DNA from: Chloroflexota bacterium | Lineage (GTDB): Bacteria > Chloroflexota > Limnocylindria > P2-11E > CF-107 | Length of the DNA: 35,184 nt | Assembly: GCA_005881435.1 (NCBI GenBank) | Contig: VBHP01000090.1 | Coordinates: 1-35,184 of the forward strand | Direction: 5' to 3' | Shown: positions 1-8,120 of the stretch, piece by piece | Numbering within the stretch: position 1 is the stretch's first letter | How the letters are laid out: each line of letters begins with the position of its first letter | Program-made: the position numbers and the translations under genes | The notes under the pieces: model-generated | Told to the model about the DNA's origin: nothing | Seen by the model: only the letters and a program-made list of their open reading frames with translations | The model's database searches: none

Positions 1-669
1 TAGGTCCGCGATCTCAGGCGTGACCGGGCAATTCGTAGCTCTGCCACCCTGCGCCGTGTTCGTGATCCAGTGCGCGCTGCTGCGGTAGATGGCGCAGATG
101 CATTCGTCGCCGACGACGAACGAGCGGATGTCACGTTGCGGCTTGGGGATGTATTCCTGGATGTAGTAGATCGCGTGCAGGTAGCTGCCCAGCGTCTCTT
201 TGTGCTCGAGCAACGCCTCGGCGGCGTCGCGGTCGTTGACCTTCGAGAGCAACCGCCCCCATGAGCCGATGATCGGCTTCAGCACCACCGGATAGCCCAG
301 CTCTTCGACGGCTCGCAGCGCCGATTCCTGCGTGAACGCGATGCGCGTCCGCGGCGTCGGTACGCCGTCGCGCAGCAGCGCCACCGTGGTGAGGAACTTG
401 TTACCGCAGGTATCGGCGACCTGGTAGGTGTTGACGGTGGGGATGCCCCATTGTTCGAAGATCTTCAGCGCGTAGAGCGCTCGCGAGTGCTGGATCGCGC
501 GTTCGAGCACGACATCGATGGCCAGGTCGGGCGGATCCTCGAGGGCGAAGACCAGCGTGCGGTCGTCGAGGATCACCGGTTCGATGCCGCGCCGGCCCAG
601 CTCCTCGAACAGGAGCTTCTCCTCGAGGCGAACGCGTGACATCAGCACGCCGACGCGCGGGACGGTCAC
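1..669 (-). CDS. lysX: LysW-dependent ligase LysX (3' end cut by the window)
   Basis: ATP-grasp ligase of the alpha-aminoadipate lysine pathway. The family joins the amino group of alpha-aminoadipate to the C-terminal glutamate of carrier LysW in the cytoplasm. I read 223 codons from a GTG at 669 before the frame leaves the window. Recognisable blocks are [12 protein letters not shown] near the N-terminus, [55 protein letters not shown] (ATP-grasp core), [26 protein letters not shown] and [12 protein letters not shown], all strongly like Thermus LysX. The GTG overlaps the lysW stop (GTGA), so the two are translationally coupled. An arginine-branch ArgX role or a bifunctional enzyme cannot be excluded, because specificity residues and later pathway genes lie off-window. 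Confidence 0.92.
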   Translation of the reverse strand, partial: MTVPRVGVLMSRVRLEEKLLFEELGRRGIEPVILDDRTLVFALEDPPDLAIDVVLERAIQHSRALYALKIFEQWGIPTVNTYQVADTCGNKFLTTVALLRDGVPTPRTRIAFTQESALRAVEELGYPVVLKPIIGSWGRLLSKVNDRDAAEALLEHKETLGSYLHAIYYIQEYIPKPQRDIRSFVVGDECICAIYRSSAHWITNTAQGGRATNCPVTPEIADL

Positions 670-833
670 TCGCCCCAGTCCTCTTCTTCGGCGGGCGCGA
701 CGGCGAGCTCGAGCGGCTGCAGGTTCTTGACTTCCAGCTCGGTGCCGCAGTCCGGACATTGCACGATCTCGCCGGCCATCGGCTTGTTGCCGACCCCCAC
801 GTTCGCGCCGCATTCGGGACAACTCGAAGCCAT
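666..833 (-). CDS. lysW: Amino-group carrier protein LysW
   Basis: Small acidic zinc-ribbon carrier (55 aa). Pathway intermediates are attached to its C-terminal glutamate, which protects the alpha-amino group during lysine (or arginine) synthesis. The sequence shows two Cys pairs, CPEC near residues 5-8 and CPDC near 27-30, an acidic tail, and the family-defining ending EDWGE, where the last Glu is the attachment site. An in-frame GTG at 848 exists, but ATG at 833 is preceded by GGGGAGGG five bases upstream and gives the usual family length, so I chose it. The gene ends inside the GTGA shared with lysX. Confidence 0.95.
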   Translation of the reverse strand: MASSCPECGANVGVGNKPMAGEIVQCPDCGTELEVKNLQPLELAVAPAEEEDWGE

Positions 834-871
834 GGGATCCCTCCCCACAAAAGCGGAAGCGCCGTTCGAGA

Positions 872-1408
872 TTAGGGCATGGCGTCGCCGCGGTCGACGT
901 GCACGACGACCCCGCGGCCGAGGAAGGTCGCCCCGGGCCAGGTGTCGCGCGGCGGCGCCGTGGCGACGTGGACGAACGCCTCCGTGCGATCGCTCGCCCG
1001 CAGCCGCGTGAGGAACGCGGTCTGCTGGCCAGGGATCGGCGGCGGCGGATCCGACAGGCCGGCGCCCACGAGGGCCGGCATCCCAAAGGCCGGCGCGTTG
1101 ACGCGGATCGCACCCAGCACCGTTCCAGTGAGATCGACGACGCGGCGAAACTCGCCGAAGGAACGCATCGTCGGCTCGAGCTCGGCATGCAGCGGCGACA
1201 GACGCTCCTCGGCCAGCGTCGCGTCCCGCTCCCCTTCGAAGAACGTCAGCACCGCGCCGAACGCGAGGCCGTCGCCTTCGATCACCAGCCGCGAGGTACC
1301 GCGCATAGCCTCCAGCGAGCGCCGTGCGAGGTCACCGCTGTAGAACGCGCGTCGCGCCTCCCAATCCGGTCGGACCGCCTCCGCGACGCGGAGATGAAAG
1401 GCGCGCAC
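872..1408 (-). CDS. Hypothetical protein, 178 aa
   Basis: I do not recognise this protein. It is soluble-looking, with no signal peptide, transmembrane segment or cysteine pair. It has alternating helical and beta-like stretches, a Pro-rich loop ([10 protein letters not shown]) near the middle, and a C-terminal segment [20 protein letters not shown] that looks like beta strands. The GTG start at 1408 lies one base after the TAA of the upstream Rdx-like gene, so it is probably co-transcribed with it. It ends 38 bases before lysW. Its place between redox proteins and the lysW-lysX pair may be accidental operon packing; I infer no function. Confidence 0.7.
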   Translation of the reverse strand: MRAFHLRVAEAVRPDWEARRAFYSGDLARRSLEAMRGTSRLVIEGDGLAFGAVLTFFEGERDATLAEERLSPLHAELEPTMRSFGEFRRVVDLTGTVLGAIRVNAPAFGMPALVGAGLSDPPPPIPGQQTAFLTRLRASDRTEAFVHVATAPPRDTWPGATFLGRGVVVHVDRGDAMP

Positions 1409-1409
1409 G

Positions 1410-1664
1410 TTATGCGCTCGCCTTCGCCGCCAAACGCTCGCGCACCGCGAGCGACACCGCGTCGGGGTCGGCGAATCCGCCGTCGCGGCGCATGGAATGG
1501 ACCAACTCGCCGTCGACCGAGACCTCGAAGGTCCCGTCGAACCACGGGATGAGCTCGATGGCCGACAGCTTGGAGCCGAATGTACGCATCAGCGAGTCGG
1601 CGAGCGCGAGCGTTTGCGGCTCGTAGCCGCACTCCGCGCAGTAGGAGATCGCGACCTTGACCAT
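1410..1664 (-). CDS. Rdx/SelW-like thioredoxin-fold protein
   Basis: Small protein (84 aa) of the SelT/SelW/SelH (Rdx) family, usually assigned to thiol redox chemistry, though the bacterial members have no settled substrate. The N-terminus VKVAISYCAECGYEPQTLAL has the family signature: a beta strand, then CxxC (CAEC) and GY. GTFEVSVDGELVHSM fits the next two strands and EVSVDGE is typical. Both redox cysteines are Cys, with no selenocysteine codon. ATG at 1664 was chosen over a GTG at 1673 because it gives the canonical short N-terminus and sits one base after the TAG of the thioredoxin-like gene. A weak ribosome site suggests coupling to that gene. Confidence 0.85.
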   Translation of the reverse strand: MVKVAISYCAECGYEPQTLALADSLMRTFGSKLSAIELIPWFDGTFEVSVDGELVHSMRRDGGFADPDAVSLAVRERLAAKASA

Positions 1665-1665
1665 G

Positions 1666-2274
1666 CTAGCCACGTCCGGCCGGCGCGCGCGTGACGAGCT
1701 CCCGCAGCTGCCGCACGACCTCGCGGTCGGCGAATGACTTCGTCTCGGTCCGCATCTTCACGAGCGCGTCGTGGAGGCGTTGCCGCACGTCTTCCGGCAG
1801 CGCATCGATCGGATCCGCCGGCGAGCCGAATCCTGCGTCGCTGGCGTAGATCTCGCGGCGCTTCCGATCGCGCAGCTCGGTGACGCTTCGCGGACGCTCG
1901 ATGAACACCGCGATCTCGCGGAACTCGTCGTCGAAGAACGCGAACACCGGTATCGACCGGTAGGTGCCCTCATTCAGGTACTGATCCATCAGGTCGAGAT
2001 TCTGGTCGCGCAGGAAGACGCGAAGGTCGAGCTTCCTCGTCTCGCCCGCGATGCGTCCGAGGAGCGGCAGGTTGGCCACCACGTCCCCGCACCAATCCTC
2101 GGCCAGGACCATGACGTGGAGTGGACGCGGCAGTGCGCGGAAGGCCGCCAGGTCCTGCTCCGTGAGCGGCGCATCGCGCTCGTTCTCCTCGAACCGCTCC
2201 CGGTTCCGAGTCATCTGCGCCTTCCACGCTTCGTAGCTCAGGCCTTGCTGAAAACGGTCCGGCGTAATCCCCAT
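1666..2274 (-). CDS. Thioredoxin-fold protein with single-cysteine WCGD motif
   Basis: About 202 aa, cytoplasmic. The core HVMVLAEDWCGDVVANLPLL, about 55-75 residues in, matches thioredoxin-family proteins in which the usual WCGPC is replaced by DWCGD, leaving only the N-terminal active-site Cys. RSIPVFAFFDDEF supplies the cis-Pro strand of the fold. Related bacterial proteins are annotated only as thioredoxin family, so the reaction is unknown. One cysteine argues against classical disulphide exchange and for a mixed disulphide or glutathione or bacillithiol-type role. ATG at 2274 is preceded by AAGGAG six bases upstream and is preferred to ATG at 2289, which would swallow that site. It heads the leftward run that continues into the Rdx-like gene. 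Confidence 0.85.
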   Translation of the reverse strand: MGITPDRFQQGLSYEAWKAQMTRNRERFEENERDAPLTEQDLAAFRALPRPLHVMVLAEDWCGDVVANLPLLGRIAGETRKLDLRVFLRDQNLDLMDQYLNEGTYRSIPVFAFFDDEFREIAVFIERPRSVTELRDRKRREIYASDAGFGSPADPIDALPEDVRQRLHDALVKMRTETKSFADREVVRQLRELVTRAPAGRG

Positions 2275-2369
2275 TCGATGCTCCTTCACGTTCGATGTCT
2301 CAGGTACCTAACAGCCGCCGCCCCGGCGCATATGCCCCGGGTGGCACCGGCGTTGCACGAACCGGCACC
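2275..2369. promoter_or_regulatory. Divergent intergenic region
   Basis: This gap separates the leftward thioredoxin-like operon from the rightward BON-domain gene and must hold both promoters unless the BON gene starts at the upstream ATG (2295). I see the AAGGAG site for the leftward gene but no convincing -35/-10 pair. Confidence 0.35.
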
Positions 2370-2801
2370 ATGGACGATATGCAGCATCCTGACCCGGACG
2401 AGCCGGCCGACGCCGGCGGTGTCGCCGAGCACGACCCGATGAGCGCCGTGGACGAGAACGAGACCTACCTGCCGCCGATGGATCCGGTGGAGAAGCCCGA
2501 CGCCCACGGAAACCCCCAGATCGTCGGCGGGTTCAGCGCCGATTCGATGAGCGACGAGCTGCCGATGCCGCGCCCGGTGACCGGCGGCTCGCCCGACGAG
2601 GCGCTCGCCGAGCGCGTCCGGCGCGAGCTGCTCGAGGATGCGGCCACGACGGACCTGGATATCGAGGTCGAGGTCGTCGATGGGACCGCGTTCGTCCGAG
2701 GGCGCGTCAGTGATCTCGTCGACGTCGACAACGTGATAGCCGTCGCCGGTCGCGTCCCGGGGATCGTCGACGTCATCGACGAGCTCGCCGTCGGCGACTA
2801 G
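2370..2801 (+). CDS. BON-domain protein
   Basis: About 143 aa. The N-terminal 60-70 residues are acidic, Pro-rich and likely disordered (HPDPDEPADAGG, PPMDPVEKPDAHGNPQ). The C-terminal 70 residues form a BON domain: LAERVRRELLEDAATTDLDIEVEV, then GTAFVRGRVSDLVDVDNV and AGRVPGIVDVIDEL, the usual helix-strand-strand-helix-strand pattern with the conserved glycine before the V-rich strand. BON domains often bind membranes or other envelope components, but no signal peptide or TM is visible, so location is open. The start is uncertain: ATG at 2295, 2370 or 2379 all lack a good ribosome site. I chose 2370 because the residues before it are compositionally unlike protein. Confidence 0.8.
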   Translation: MDDMQHPDPDEPADAGGVAEHDPMSAVDENETYLPPMDPVEKPDAHGNPQIVGGFSADSMSDELPMPRPVTGGSPDEALAERVRRELLEDAATTDLDIEVEVVDGTAFVRGRVSDLVDVDNVIAVAGRVPGIVDVIDELAVGD

Positions 2802-2808
2802 TACCGCT

Positions 2809-3189
2809 TTACGTCTCTGAGACTTCGAAAGCCTCGTCGGCCTTCGAGACTTCCTCGAGGATCTTCGTCTCTTCCTCGGTGCGGCGGACCTCGCGCTTCA
2901 GCAGGCCGGTGACTTCATTGAACACGCGGCCACCGAAGGCGATCGCGAATCCCTCCGCGACGGTCGAGATGCCCGGCATCCCCGAAACGAGTCGTGGGCG
3001 GAACAGCGCCGCGAGGACGAACCCCACCCACGAGCCCAGGCACAGGTGGCAGGAGACGAGCTCGCCGGCGTAACTCGAGCGCTCCGCGATACGCTCGCGC
3101 ACCGGCTTGAACAGCAGCGATTCGGTCACGATCGTGGTGATCTGGTTGCACGCAGCGGCAAGGGTCAGCCAGCGGATCAACGCGCTCAT
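2809..3189 (-). CDS. DUF1360-like small membrane protein
   Basis: 126 aa. The N-terminal half has a hydrophobic stretch (LIRWLTLAAACNQITTIV), then the motif VSCHLCLGSWVGFVLAALF near residues 45-63. This resembles the cysteine-containing C-x-x-C-x-S-W-x-G motif of DUF1360 proteins, here reading CHLCLGSWVG. A second hydrophobic stretch follows (ISTVAEGFAIAFGG), and then a charged tail KREVRRTEEETKILEEVSKADEAFEV likely to form a helix. Family function is unknown. Its ATG overlaps the stop of the zinc-ribbon gene (ATGA), so the two are coupled. It converges with the BON gene, only seven bases apart, and no terminator is evident. Confidence 0.7.
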   Translation of the reverse strand: MSALIRWLTLAAACNQITTIVTESLLFKPVRERIAERSSYAGELVSCHLCLGSWVGFVLAALFRPRLVSGMPGISTVAEGFAIAFGGRVFNEVTGLLKREVRRTEEETKILEEVSKADEAFEVSET

Positions 3190-3473
3190 GCGGCGAGCCG
3201 GAACAGCCGCTCCGGCGGTCCATCGAATGAGTCGAGGATGTCGTGCGCGTCGAGGACGTCGTCATTCGTGAGCGGCACGCCCTCCGGCGCATCTTCGACG
3301 ACTTGCTCCACGATCGCGAGCGTCGTCTCGCCGCAGCCGGCGCAGGCGATCCGGATCAGCAAGCGACTTTCCTCGGTCGACAGGCCACGGACCATGCCCT
3401 CGGAAAGCTGGGCGGTGCACGACGGGCAGCGCAGCTGCTCGATCTGCTCCAGGATCGAACCCATCCAGTCCAT
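3186..3473 (-). CDS. Small zinc-ribbon-like protein
   Basis: 95 aa starting MDWMGSILEQIEQ. Two CxxC knuckles, CPSC near residues 16-19 and CAGC near 44-47, separated by about 25 residues, suggest a single structural zinc ribbon. The C-terminal half is acidic and helical (IVEQVVEDAPEGVPLTNDDVLDAHDILDSF). No specific family is recognised. It is transcribed with the DUF1360-like gene through an ATGA overlap. The frame stays open further upstream across the start of the GH38 gene on the other strand, but that part is a high-GC shadow. ATG at 3473 is the first plausible start. Confidence 0.7.
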   Translation of the reverse strand: MDWMGSILEQIEQLRCPSCTAQLSEGMVRGLSTEESRLLIRIACAGCGETTLAIVEQVVEDAPEGVPLTNDDVLDAHDILDSFDGPPERLFRLAA

Positions 3474-3635
3474 GACGGCCACCCGTGCAGAGCCGCTGCC
3501 AGCGCGTCCAGATCGTGGGGCTGGACGACCGCCCGCCGTGCGGACGACCGAGACGACACCCTCGCGCCGATGCGTTACCACAGTGCGACGTATCGCGCCT
3601 TTTGGCGCATCGTTCGTACTCTCTAGAGGAGCAAG
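3474..3635. promoter_or_regulatory. Divergent intergenic region upstream of the GH38 gene
   Basis: About 160 bases between divergent starts. Near the GH38 gene there is a short perfect inverted repeat GCGCC-TTTT-GGCGC (3595-3608), followed by AGAGGA just before the GH38 ATG. The repeat is the right size for a small operator half-site pair or simply a hairpin. No convincing promoter hexamers were found. Confidence 0.3.
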
Positions 3636-6380
3636 ATGGGAATGGCCGTAGCGCAGTCGCGCGACGCCGACACCGCCACGCGCACACAACAGCTCGTCGG
3701 CATGGTCGTGTCGCACACGCACTGGGATCGCGAGTGGTACCTGACCTTCGAGCGATTCCGCATGCGCATGGTCGACATGCTCGACACCGTCCTCGACATC
3801 CTCGATACCCGTTCCGACTTCCGCGCCTTCACGCTCGATGGCCAGACGGTCCTGTTGGAGGACTACCTCGAGATGCGCCCGGGCGAGGAGGCTCGCGTCA
3901 GGCGTCACGTGCGCGAGGGTCGCTTATTGATCGGCCCGCACTACGTGCTGGCCGACGGCTTCCTCTCCTCCGGCGAGACGATGGTGAGAAACCTGTTGAT
4001 CGGCGGCCAGGTCGCCGAGCGATTCGGTCGCGTGATGAAGGCGGGTTACCTGCCGGATAACTTCGGTCATCCGTCCCAGATCCCGCAGCTGCTCGCCGGT
4101 TTCGACATCAACACCGCGGTCATCTACCGGGGCGTGCGTCACGACAAGTCTGAGTTCCTGTGGCAGTCGCCCGACGGCACGAACGTCTTCACCGCGTTTC
4201 TGCCCGAGGGTTACTGCAACGCCAACGTGCTGTCGACATCGCCGCAGCTCTTCGCCGAGAGCACCAGGGAGACCATCGAGAGGCTCCGCGCCTACGCCAC
4301 CACGCCGTACGTCCTGATCATGAACGGCTGTGACCACATGTCGCCGCGCGGAGACCTCGAAGACGCCATCCGTTCGATCAACAAGGAGGTCGACGACACC
4401 ATTCGGCTGGAGCAGGGAACCTTCGAGGAGTTCGCCGTCTTCGTCCGCGAAAAGGCGCCGCACCTCGACGTCGTGGCGCGTGAATTCCGCGCCGGGCGTC
4501 CGGGACGGATCACGCCCGGCGTCATCAGCACGCGGATGTATCTGAAGCAGACGAATTTCCGCGCCTTCACCATGCTGGAGCGCGCGGCGGAGCCGCTCAG
4601 CGCGATGGCTTCACTCCTGGGCGAACGGTATCCCGCGACGTACCTGGCGTACGCCTGGCGAAAGCTCTTGCAGAACATGCCGCACGATTCGATCACCGGC
4701 TGCAGCACCGACGCGGTGCATCGCGACATGATGGCCCGGTTCGGCAGCGTGCTTGATGTCGGCGAGGAGCTGGCGCACCGCGGGGCGCTGGCCATCGCGG
4801 ACCGCGCGGCGCGAGGCCGCCCCGAGGGACCGGCGGGATTCCTCACCTACAACGTCCTGCCCGCGCTGCGCCGCGAGCTGGTGCGTCAGCGATTGCATTT
4901 TCTCGAGTCCGGCGCGGAGTTCCACGTCGTCGACGCCGGCGGCCGGACGGTGGCGACCCAAGTTCTCGGCCGGAAGCCGATCAAGATCGACTACTCCGCG
5001 CGCTTCGAGACTTTCGACGCGGACGGCAAACCGTATCCCGTCGTGCTCGCCGCGGACAAGGCGCAGCGGGCGGCGATCCGGTCAGAGAAGCGGTGGCAGC
5101 GCTGGGTTGGCGAAGAGGTCGAGCTGTTGTTCGCGGCGGACCTGCCGGGCATGGGATACGCCACATACGAGGTGATTCCGGGGCCGAGCGCGGCGCCGAC
5201 GACGGACCTGCGATCGGGCGCGGACTGGGCCGAGAACGCGCGGCTGCGGGTCCAGGTGCACCGGGACGGCACGTTCGACGTCGTGGACAAGCGCACCGGC
5301 GGCAGCTATCGCGGCCTGGGCGCGCTCGAATCGGGCGGCGATCGCGGCGACGAATACACCTTCGCCGCGCCGCAGCAGGATCGGATCGCGACGACGCGCG
5401 GTGCCCGCGGCGACGTGCGCGTCGCGGAGTCTGGTCCGCTTCGTGTCACCTTCGAGGTCCGCGTGGCGCTCGACGTCCCGCTCGAGCTCGCGCCGGAGCG
5501 GGTTCGACGCTCCGACAAGCGGGTGGCGCTACCGATCGTCACTCGTATCAGCCTGGCCGCGGGAGGCGAGCGCGTCGAGGTGTCGACCACCGTCGAGAAC
5601 AGCGCCAAGGACCATCGTCTGCGAGCCGTCTTCCCCGCGCCGGTCCGCACCGACGTGGCGCACGCGCACGGCCAGTTCACGGTCGACGTCCGGCCGATCG
5701 AGCTGACGTCGGAAGAGCGCGAGCGCGAGCTGCTGAAGGACGAGGAGCGCGAGGAGACGACGCAGCCGCATCGTTTCTTCGTCGACGTCAACGACGGCAG
5801 CTCGGGCCTGGCGGTGCTGAATCGCGGTCTCACCGAATACGAGGTCGAGCGCACCGGCGACGGCGTGCGCATCTGCCTGACGCTGCTGCGGTGCGTCGGC
5901 TTTCTCTCGCGCGACGACTTCCACACCCGGGCCGGCGGCGCCGGCCCGTACCTCGCGACGCCCGACGCGCAGTGCCAGGGCACGCACCAGTTCGACTACG
6001 CCGTGGTGCCGCATGCCGGTGGCTGGGTCGAAGCGAACGTGCACGGGCAGGCCGAGTCGTTCGTCACGCCGGTCCACTCCGCGGCGATCGCCACCGCGAT
6101 CGATACGCCGGTGCGCAGCTTCGTCTCGATCGACGCTCCGGAGATCGTCTTCAGCGCCTTCAAGCTCGCGGAGAATTCCGACGACTTCGTCCTCCGTGTC
6201 TACAACATCGCGCCGCGCGAGGCCCAGGGGCGAGTGCGCTTCGGTTGGAAGCCGGCATCGGTCCGGCTGGCGAAGCTGTCGGAGCAGCCGCTCCAGGAGC
6301 TCGCTGCACACGACGATTCGGTCCGGCTCACGCTGCGGCCGAGCGAGATCTGCACGCTGCTCGTCAGCCGCCCGGCGTGA
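3636..6380 (+). CDS. GH38 alpha-mannosidase
   Basis: 914 aa, near-usual family length, no signal peptide, so probably cytoplasmic. GH38 enzymes release alpha-linked mannose by a retaining, zinc-dependent mechanism. Family landmarks are SHTHWDREW near 26-34 (zinc ligand His/Asp), YLPDNFGHPSQIPQL near 139-153 with predicted nucleophile D141, NGCDH at 230-234, and PHDSITGCSTDAVHRDM from 349. After about residue 400 come the central helical part and the C-terminal beta domains (LRVQVHRDGTFDVVDKRTGG, TVENSAKDHRLRAVFP). AGAGGAGCAAG precedes the ATG. Its stop overlaps the GTG of the next hydrolase (GTGA). Bond specificity (alpha-1,2, -1,3 or -1,6) cannot be read from sequence. Confidence 0.95.
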   Translation: MGMAVAQSRDADTATRTQQLVGMVVSHTHWDREWYLTFERFRMRMVDMLDTVLDILDTRSDFRAFTLDGQTVLLEDYLEMRPGEEARVRRHVREGRLLIGPHYVLADGFLSSGETMVRNLLIGGQVAERFGRVMKAGYLPDNFGHPSQIPQLLAGFDINTAVIYRGVRHDKSEFLWQSPDGTNVFTAFLPEGYCNANVLSTSPQLFAESTRETIERLRAYATTPYVLIMNGCDHMSPRGDLEDAIRSINKEVDDTIRLEQGTFEEFAVFVREKAPHLDVVAREFRAGRPGRITPGVISTRMYLKQTNFRAFTMLERAAEPLSAMASLLGERYPATYLAYAWRKLLQNMPHDSITGCSTDAVHRDMMARFGSVLDVGEELAHRGALAIADRAARGRPEGPAGFLTYNVLPALRRELVRQRLHFLESGAEFHVVDAGGRTVATQVLGRKPIKIDYSARFETFDADGKPYPVVLAADKAQRAAIRSEKRWQRWVGEEVELLFAADLPGMGYATYEVIPGPSAAPTTDLRSGADWAENARLRVQVHRDGTFDVVDKRTGGSYRGLGALESGGDRGDEYTFAAPQQDRIATTRGARGDVRVAESGPLRVTFEVRVALDVPLELAPERVRRSDKRVALPIVTRISLAAGGERVEVSTTVENSAKDHRLRAVFPAPVRTDVAHAHGQFTVDVRPIELTSEERERELLKDEEREETTQPHRFFVDVNDGSSGLAVLNRGLTEYEVERTGDGVRICLTLLRCVGFLSRDDFHTRAGGAGPYLATPDAQCQGTHQFDYAVVPHAGGWVEANVHGQAESFVTPVHSAAIATAIDTPVRSFVSIDAPEIVFSAFKLAENSDDFVLRVYNIAPREAQGRVRFGWKPASVRLAKLSEQPLQELAAHDDSVRLTLRPSEICTLLVSRPA

Positions 6381-8110
6381 CCGCGATCACGCACTTCTTC
6401 GGCGACGCCTACGACGCGGAGATCAGCGCTGGAGAACGACCGGAGCTCCGCGTCCGGGTACGCGGCCGCGAGCTCCTGGCCCTGCGCGTGGCGTCCGCGG
6501 TGGATGCCGGGGGCAAGCTCGACGTCGCCGGGGCCCTGGACGCGCCAGAGGTCCGCGAGCCGGCGGCGGGGCTCGAGCTGGTGTGGCGCGGTCGCACCGC
6601 GTTGTGGGACGAGATCGTGCTGCGAGCACACTTCGATCGCGATGCCATTCGGTTCGGCTACACCATCCGCGGCCGCGGCGACATCGATCGCGCGCATTTC
6701 GGCGCGGACGCGAAAGGCCGCTCGCGAGCGGTCCATCAAGTGCTGTGGTCGCCCGAGCCGACGGGCGATCAGACCATCCGCTTCGCGCTGGGTGAGCGCG
6801 CGCTCATCAGCGTCTCCAGCGACAAGACCTTCCACCTCGGGCATTGGTTCTTCACGCCGCCACCCTTCGCGTTCGCGCTCGGATCCGGCGACGAGGACGC
6901 GTGGCTGGTCGCCGGCGTACTGTCGCGCGCGGAGGACTCCAACTTCACCGCGTTCGAGGTCGGTCCCGGCGACGGGCTTTCACTCTCGCTGCGGTACGAC
7001 GGTCACGAGCGGGTCGACGGCACGTGGCACTCCCCTGACCTCGTTCTGCTCCCCGCGCCGGACCCGTATCCGGGCCTGTCGGCGTATTGCGAGCTGCTGC
7101 GGCGCGAGTCCTTCGCTCCACTCCTGCCTTCGGTCGCGTCGCGACCCGGCTGGTGGAGCGAGCCGATGTTCTGCGGGTGGGGCGAGCAGTGCGTCGTCGC
7201 CGACGCGAACGCGACGCAGACCCTCACGGCACGCGCCACGGACTACGCCACCGAGACGCAGTACGAGACCTTCGTGTCGCGGCTCGAGGCGCATGGCATC
7301 GCCCCCGGCACGATCGTGATCGACGACAAATGGCAGCGCGCCTACGGCACCAACGAGCCCGACCCGGAGAAGTGGCCGCACCTGTCGCGCTTCATCGCGG
7401 CGCAGCACCGCCGCGGTCGCCGGGTGCTGCTGTGGCTGAAGGCGTGGGATCCCGAAGGTCTCGACGCCGCGACCGAGTGCATCCTCGCCGACGACGGCAC
7501 GCCGCTGTCGGCGGATCCGACCGCGCCCCCATACGCGGCGCGGTTGCGGTCGTCGGTCCGGCGCATGCTCGTCGAGCTCGGCTCCGACGGCTTCAAGCTC
7601 GACTTCACGCACCTGATCCCGACCGGACGCGGCGGCCGTTCGCGCGACGGTCTCTGGGGTCTGGCGCTGATGCGCGCGTACCTGTCATTGCTCCACGACG
7701 CGATGCGGAGCGTCCGCGCCGACGCGTTGCTCATCGCCCACAACGCCAATCCGGCCTTCGCCGATGTCGTGGACATGCTCCGGCTCAACGACGTGCCGCA
7801 GGTGCTGGGACAGCCGAAGAGCTACGTCGCGGCGATGGAGCATCGCGCCCGGATCGCCCGTGCCGCATCGCCGCTGTGGCTGCTCGACACCGACAATTGG
7901 CCGAGCCCCGATCGCGCCTCTTTTCGTGAGTACCTCGAGCACCAGGCCCGGCTCGGCGTCCCGTCGCTGTACTACGCCAGCCGCATCCGCTGGCGCACCG
8001 ACGACGAGCCCTGGGTCGACGAGGAGCTGCGCGAGGAGGACTTCGCCGCCCTGCGCCACGCCTGGGCCGAGTATCGGTCGCGCTTGACGCCCATCGCCGC
8101 CGTCACCTAG
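6377..8110 (+). CDS. Clan GH-D type glycoside hydrolase (alpha-galactosidase/melibiase-like)
   Basis: 577 aa from a GTG that overlaps the GH38 stop. The frame is open much further upstream, but that part lies over GH38 and is a shadow. The first ~250 residues are a beta-rich domain (LRVRVRGRELLALRV, IRFGYTIRGRGDIDRAHF). A TIM barrel follows with IVIDDKWQRAYGTNEPD near 313-329, RRVLLWLKAWDPEGL near 348-362, DGFKLDFTHLIP near 404-415 and IAHNANPAF. The KLDF aspartate (D409) is in the place of the GH36/GH31-type nucleophile, and the W-rich WLKAWDPE resembles the substrate pocket of GH36. The exact family is not certain. The substrate may be an alpha-galactoside or another alpha-linked sugar capping the mannosidase target. 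No signal peptide. Confidence 0.8.
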   Translation: MTAITHFFGDAYDAEISAGERPELRVRVRGRELLALRVASAVDAGGKLDVAGALDAPEVREPAAGLELVWRGRTALWDEIVLRAHFDRDAIRFGYTIRGRGDIDRAHFGADAKGRSRAVHQVLWSPEPTGDQTIRFALGERALISVSSDKTFHLGHWFFTPPPFAFALGSGDEDAWLVAGVLSRAEDSNFTAFEVGPGDGLSLSLRYDGHERVDGTWHSPDLVLLPAPDPYPGLSAYCELLRRESFAPLLPSVASRPGWWSEPMFCGWGEQCVVADANATQTLTARATDYATETQYETFVSRLEAHGIAPGTIVIDDKWQRAYGTNEPDPEKWPHLSRFIAAQHRRGRRVLLWLKAWDPEGLDAATECILADDGTPLSADPTAPPYAARLRSSVRRMLVELGSDGFKLDFTHLIPTGRGGRSRDGLWGLALMRAYLSLLHDAMRSVRADALLIAHNANPAFADVVDMLRLNDVPQVLGQPKSYVAAMEHRARIARAASPLWLLDTDNWPSPDRASFREYLEHQARLGVPSLYYASRIRWRTDDEPWVDEELREEDFAALRHAWAEYRSRLTPIAAVT

Positions 8111-8120
8111 ACCACCGCCA

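Noticed and set aside
3474-3908. N-terminal extension of the zinc-ribbon frame across the GH38 start
   Set aside because: It would overlap the divergent GH38 gene and its ribosome site, and has no recognisable content.
5093-6376. Upstream extension of the clan-D hydrolase frame over GH38
   Set aside because: Arg-rich shadow; protein-like sequence starts exactly at the GTG overlapping the GH38 stop.
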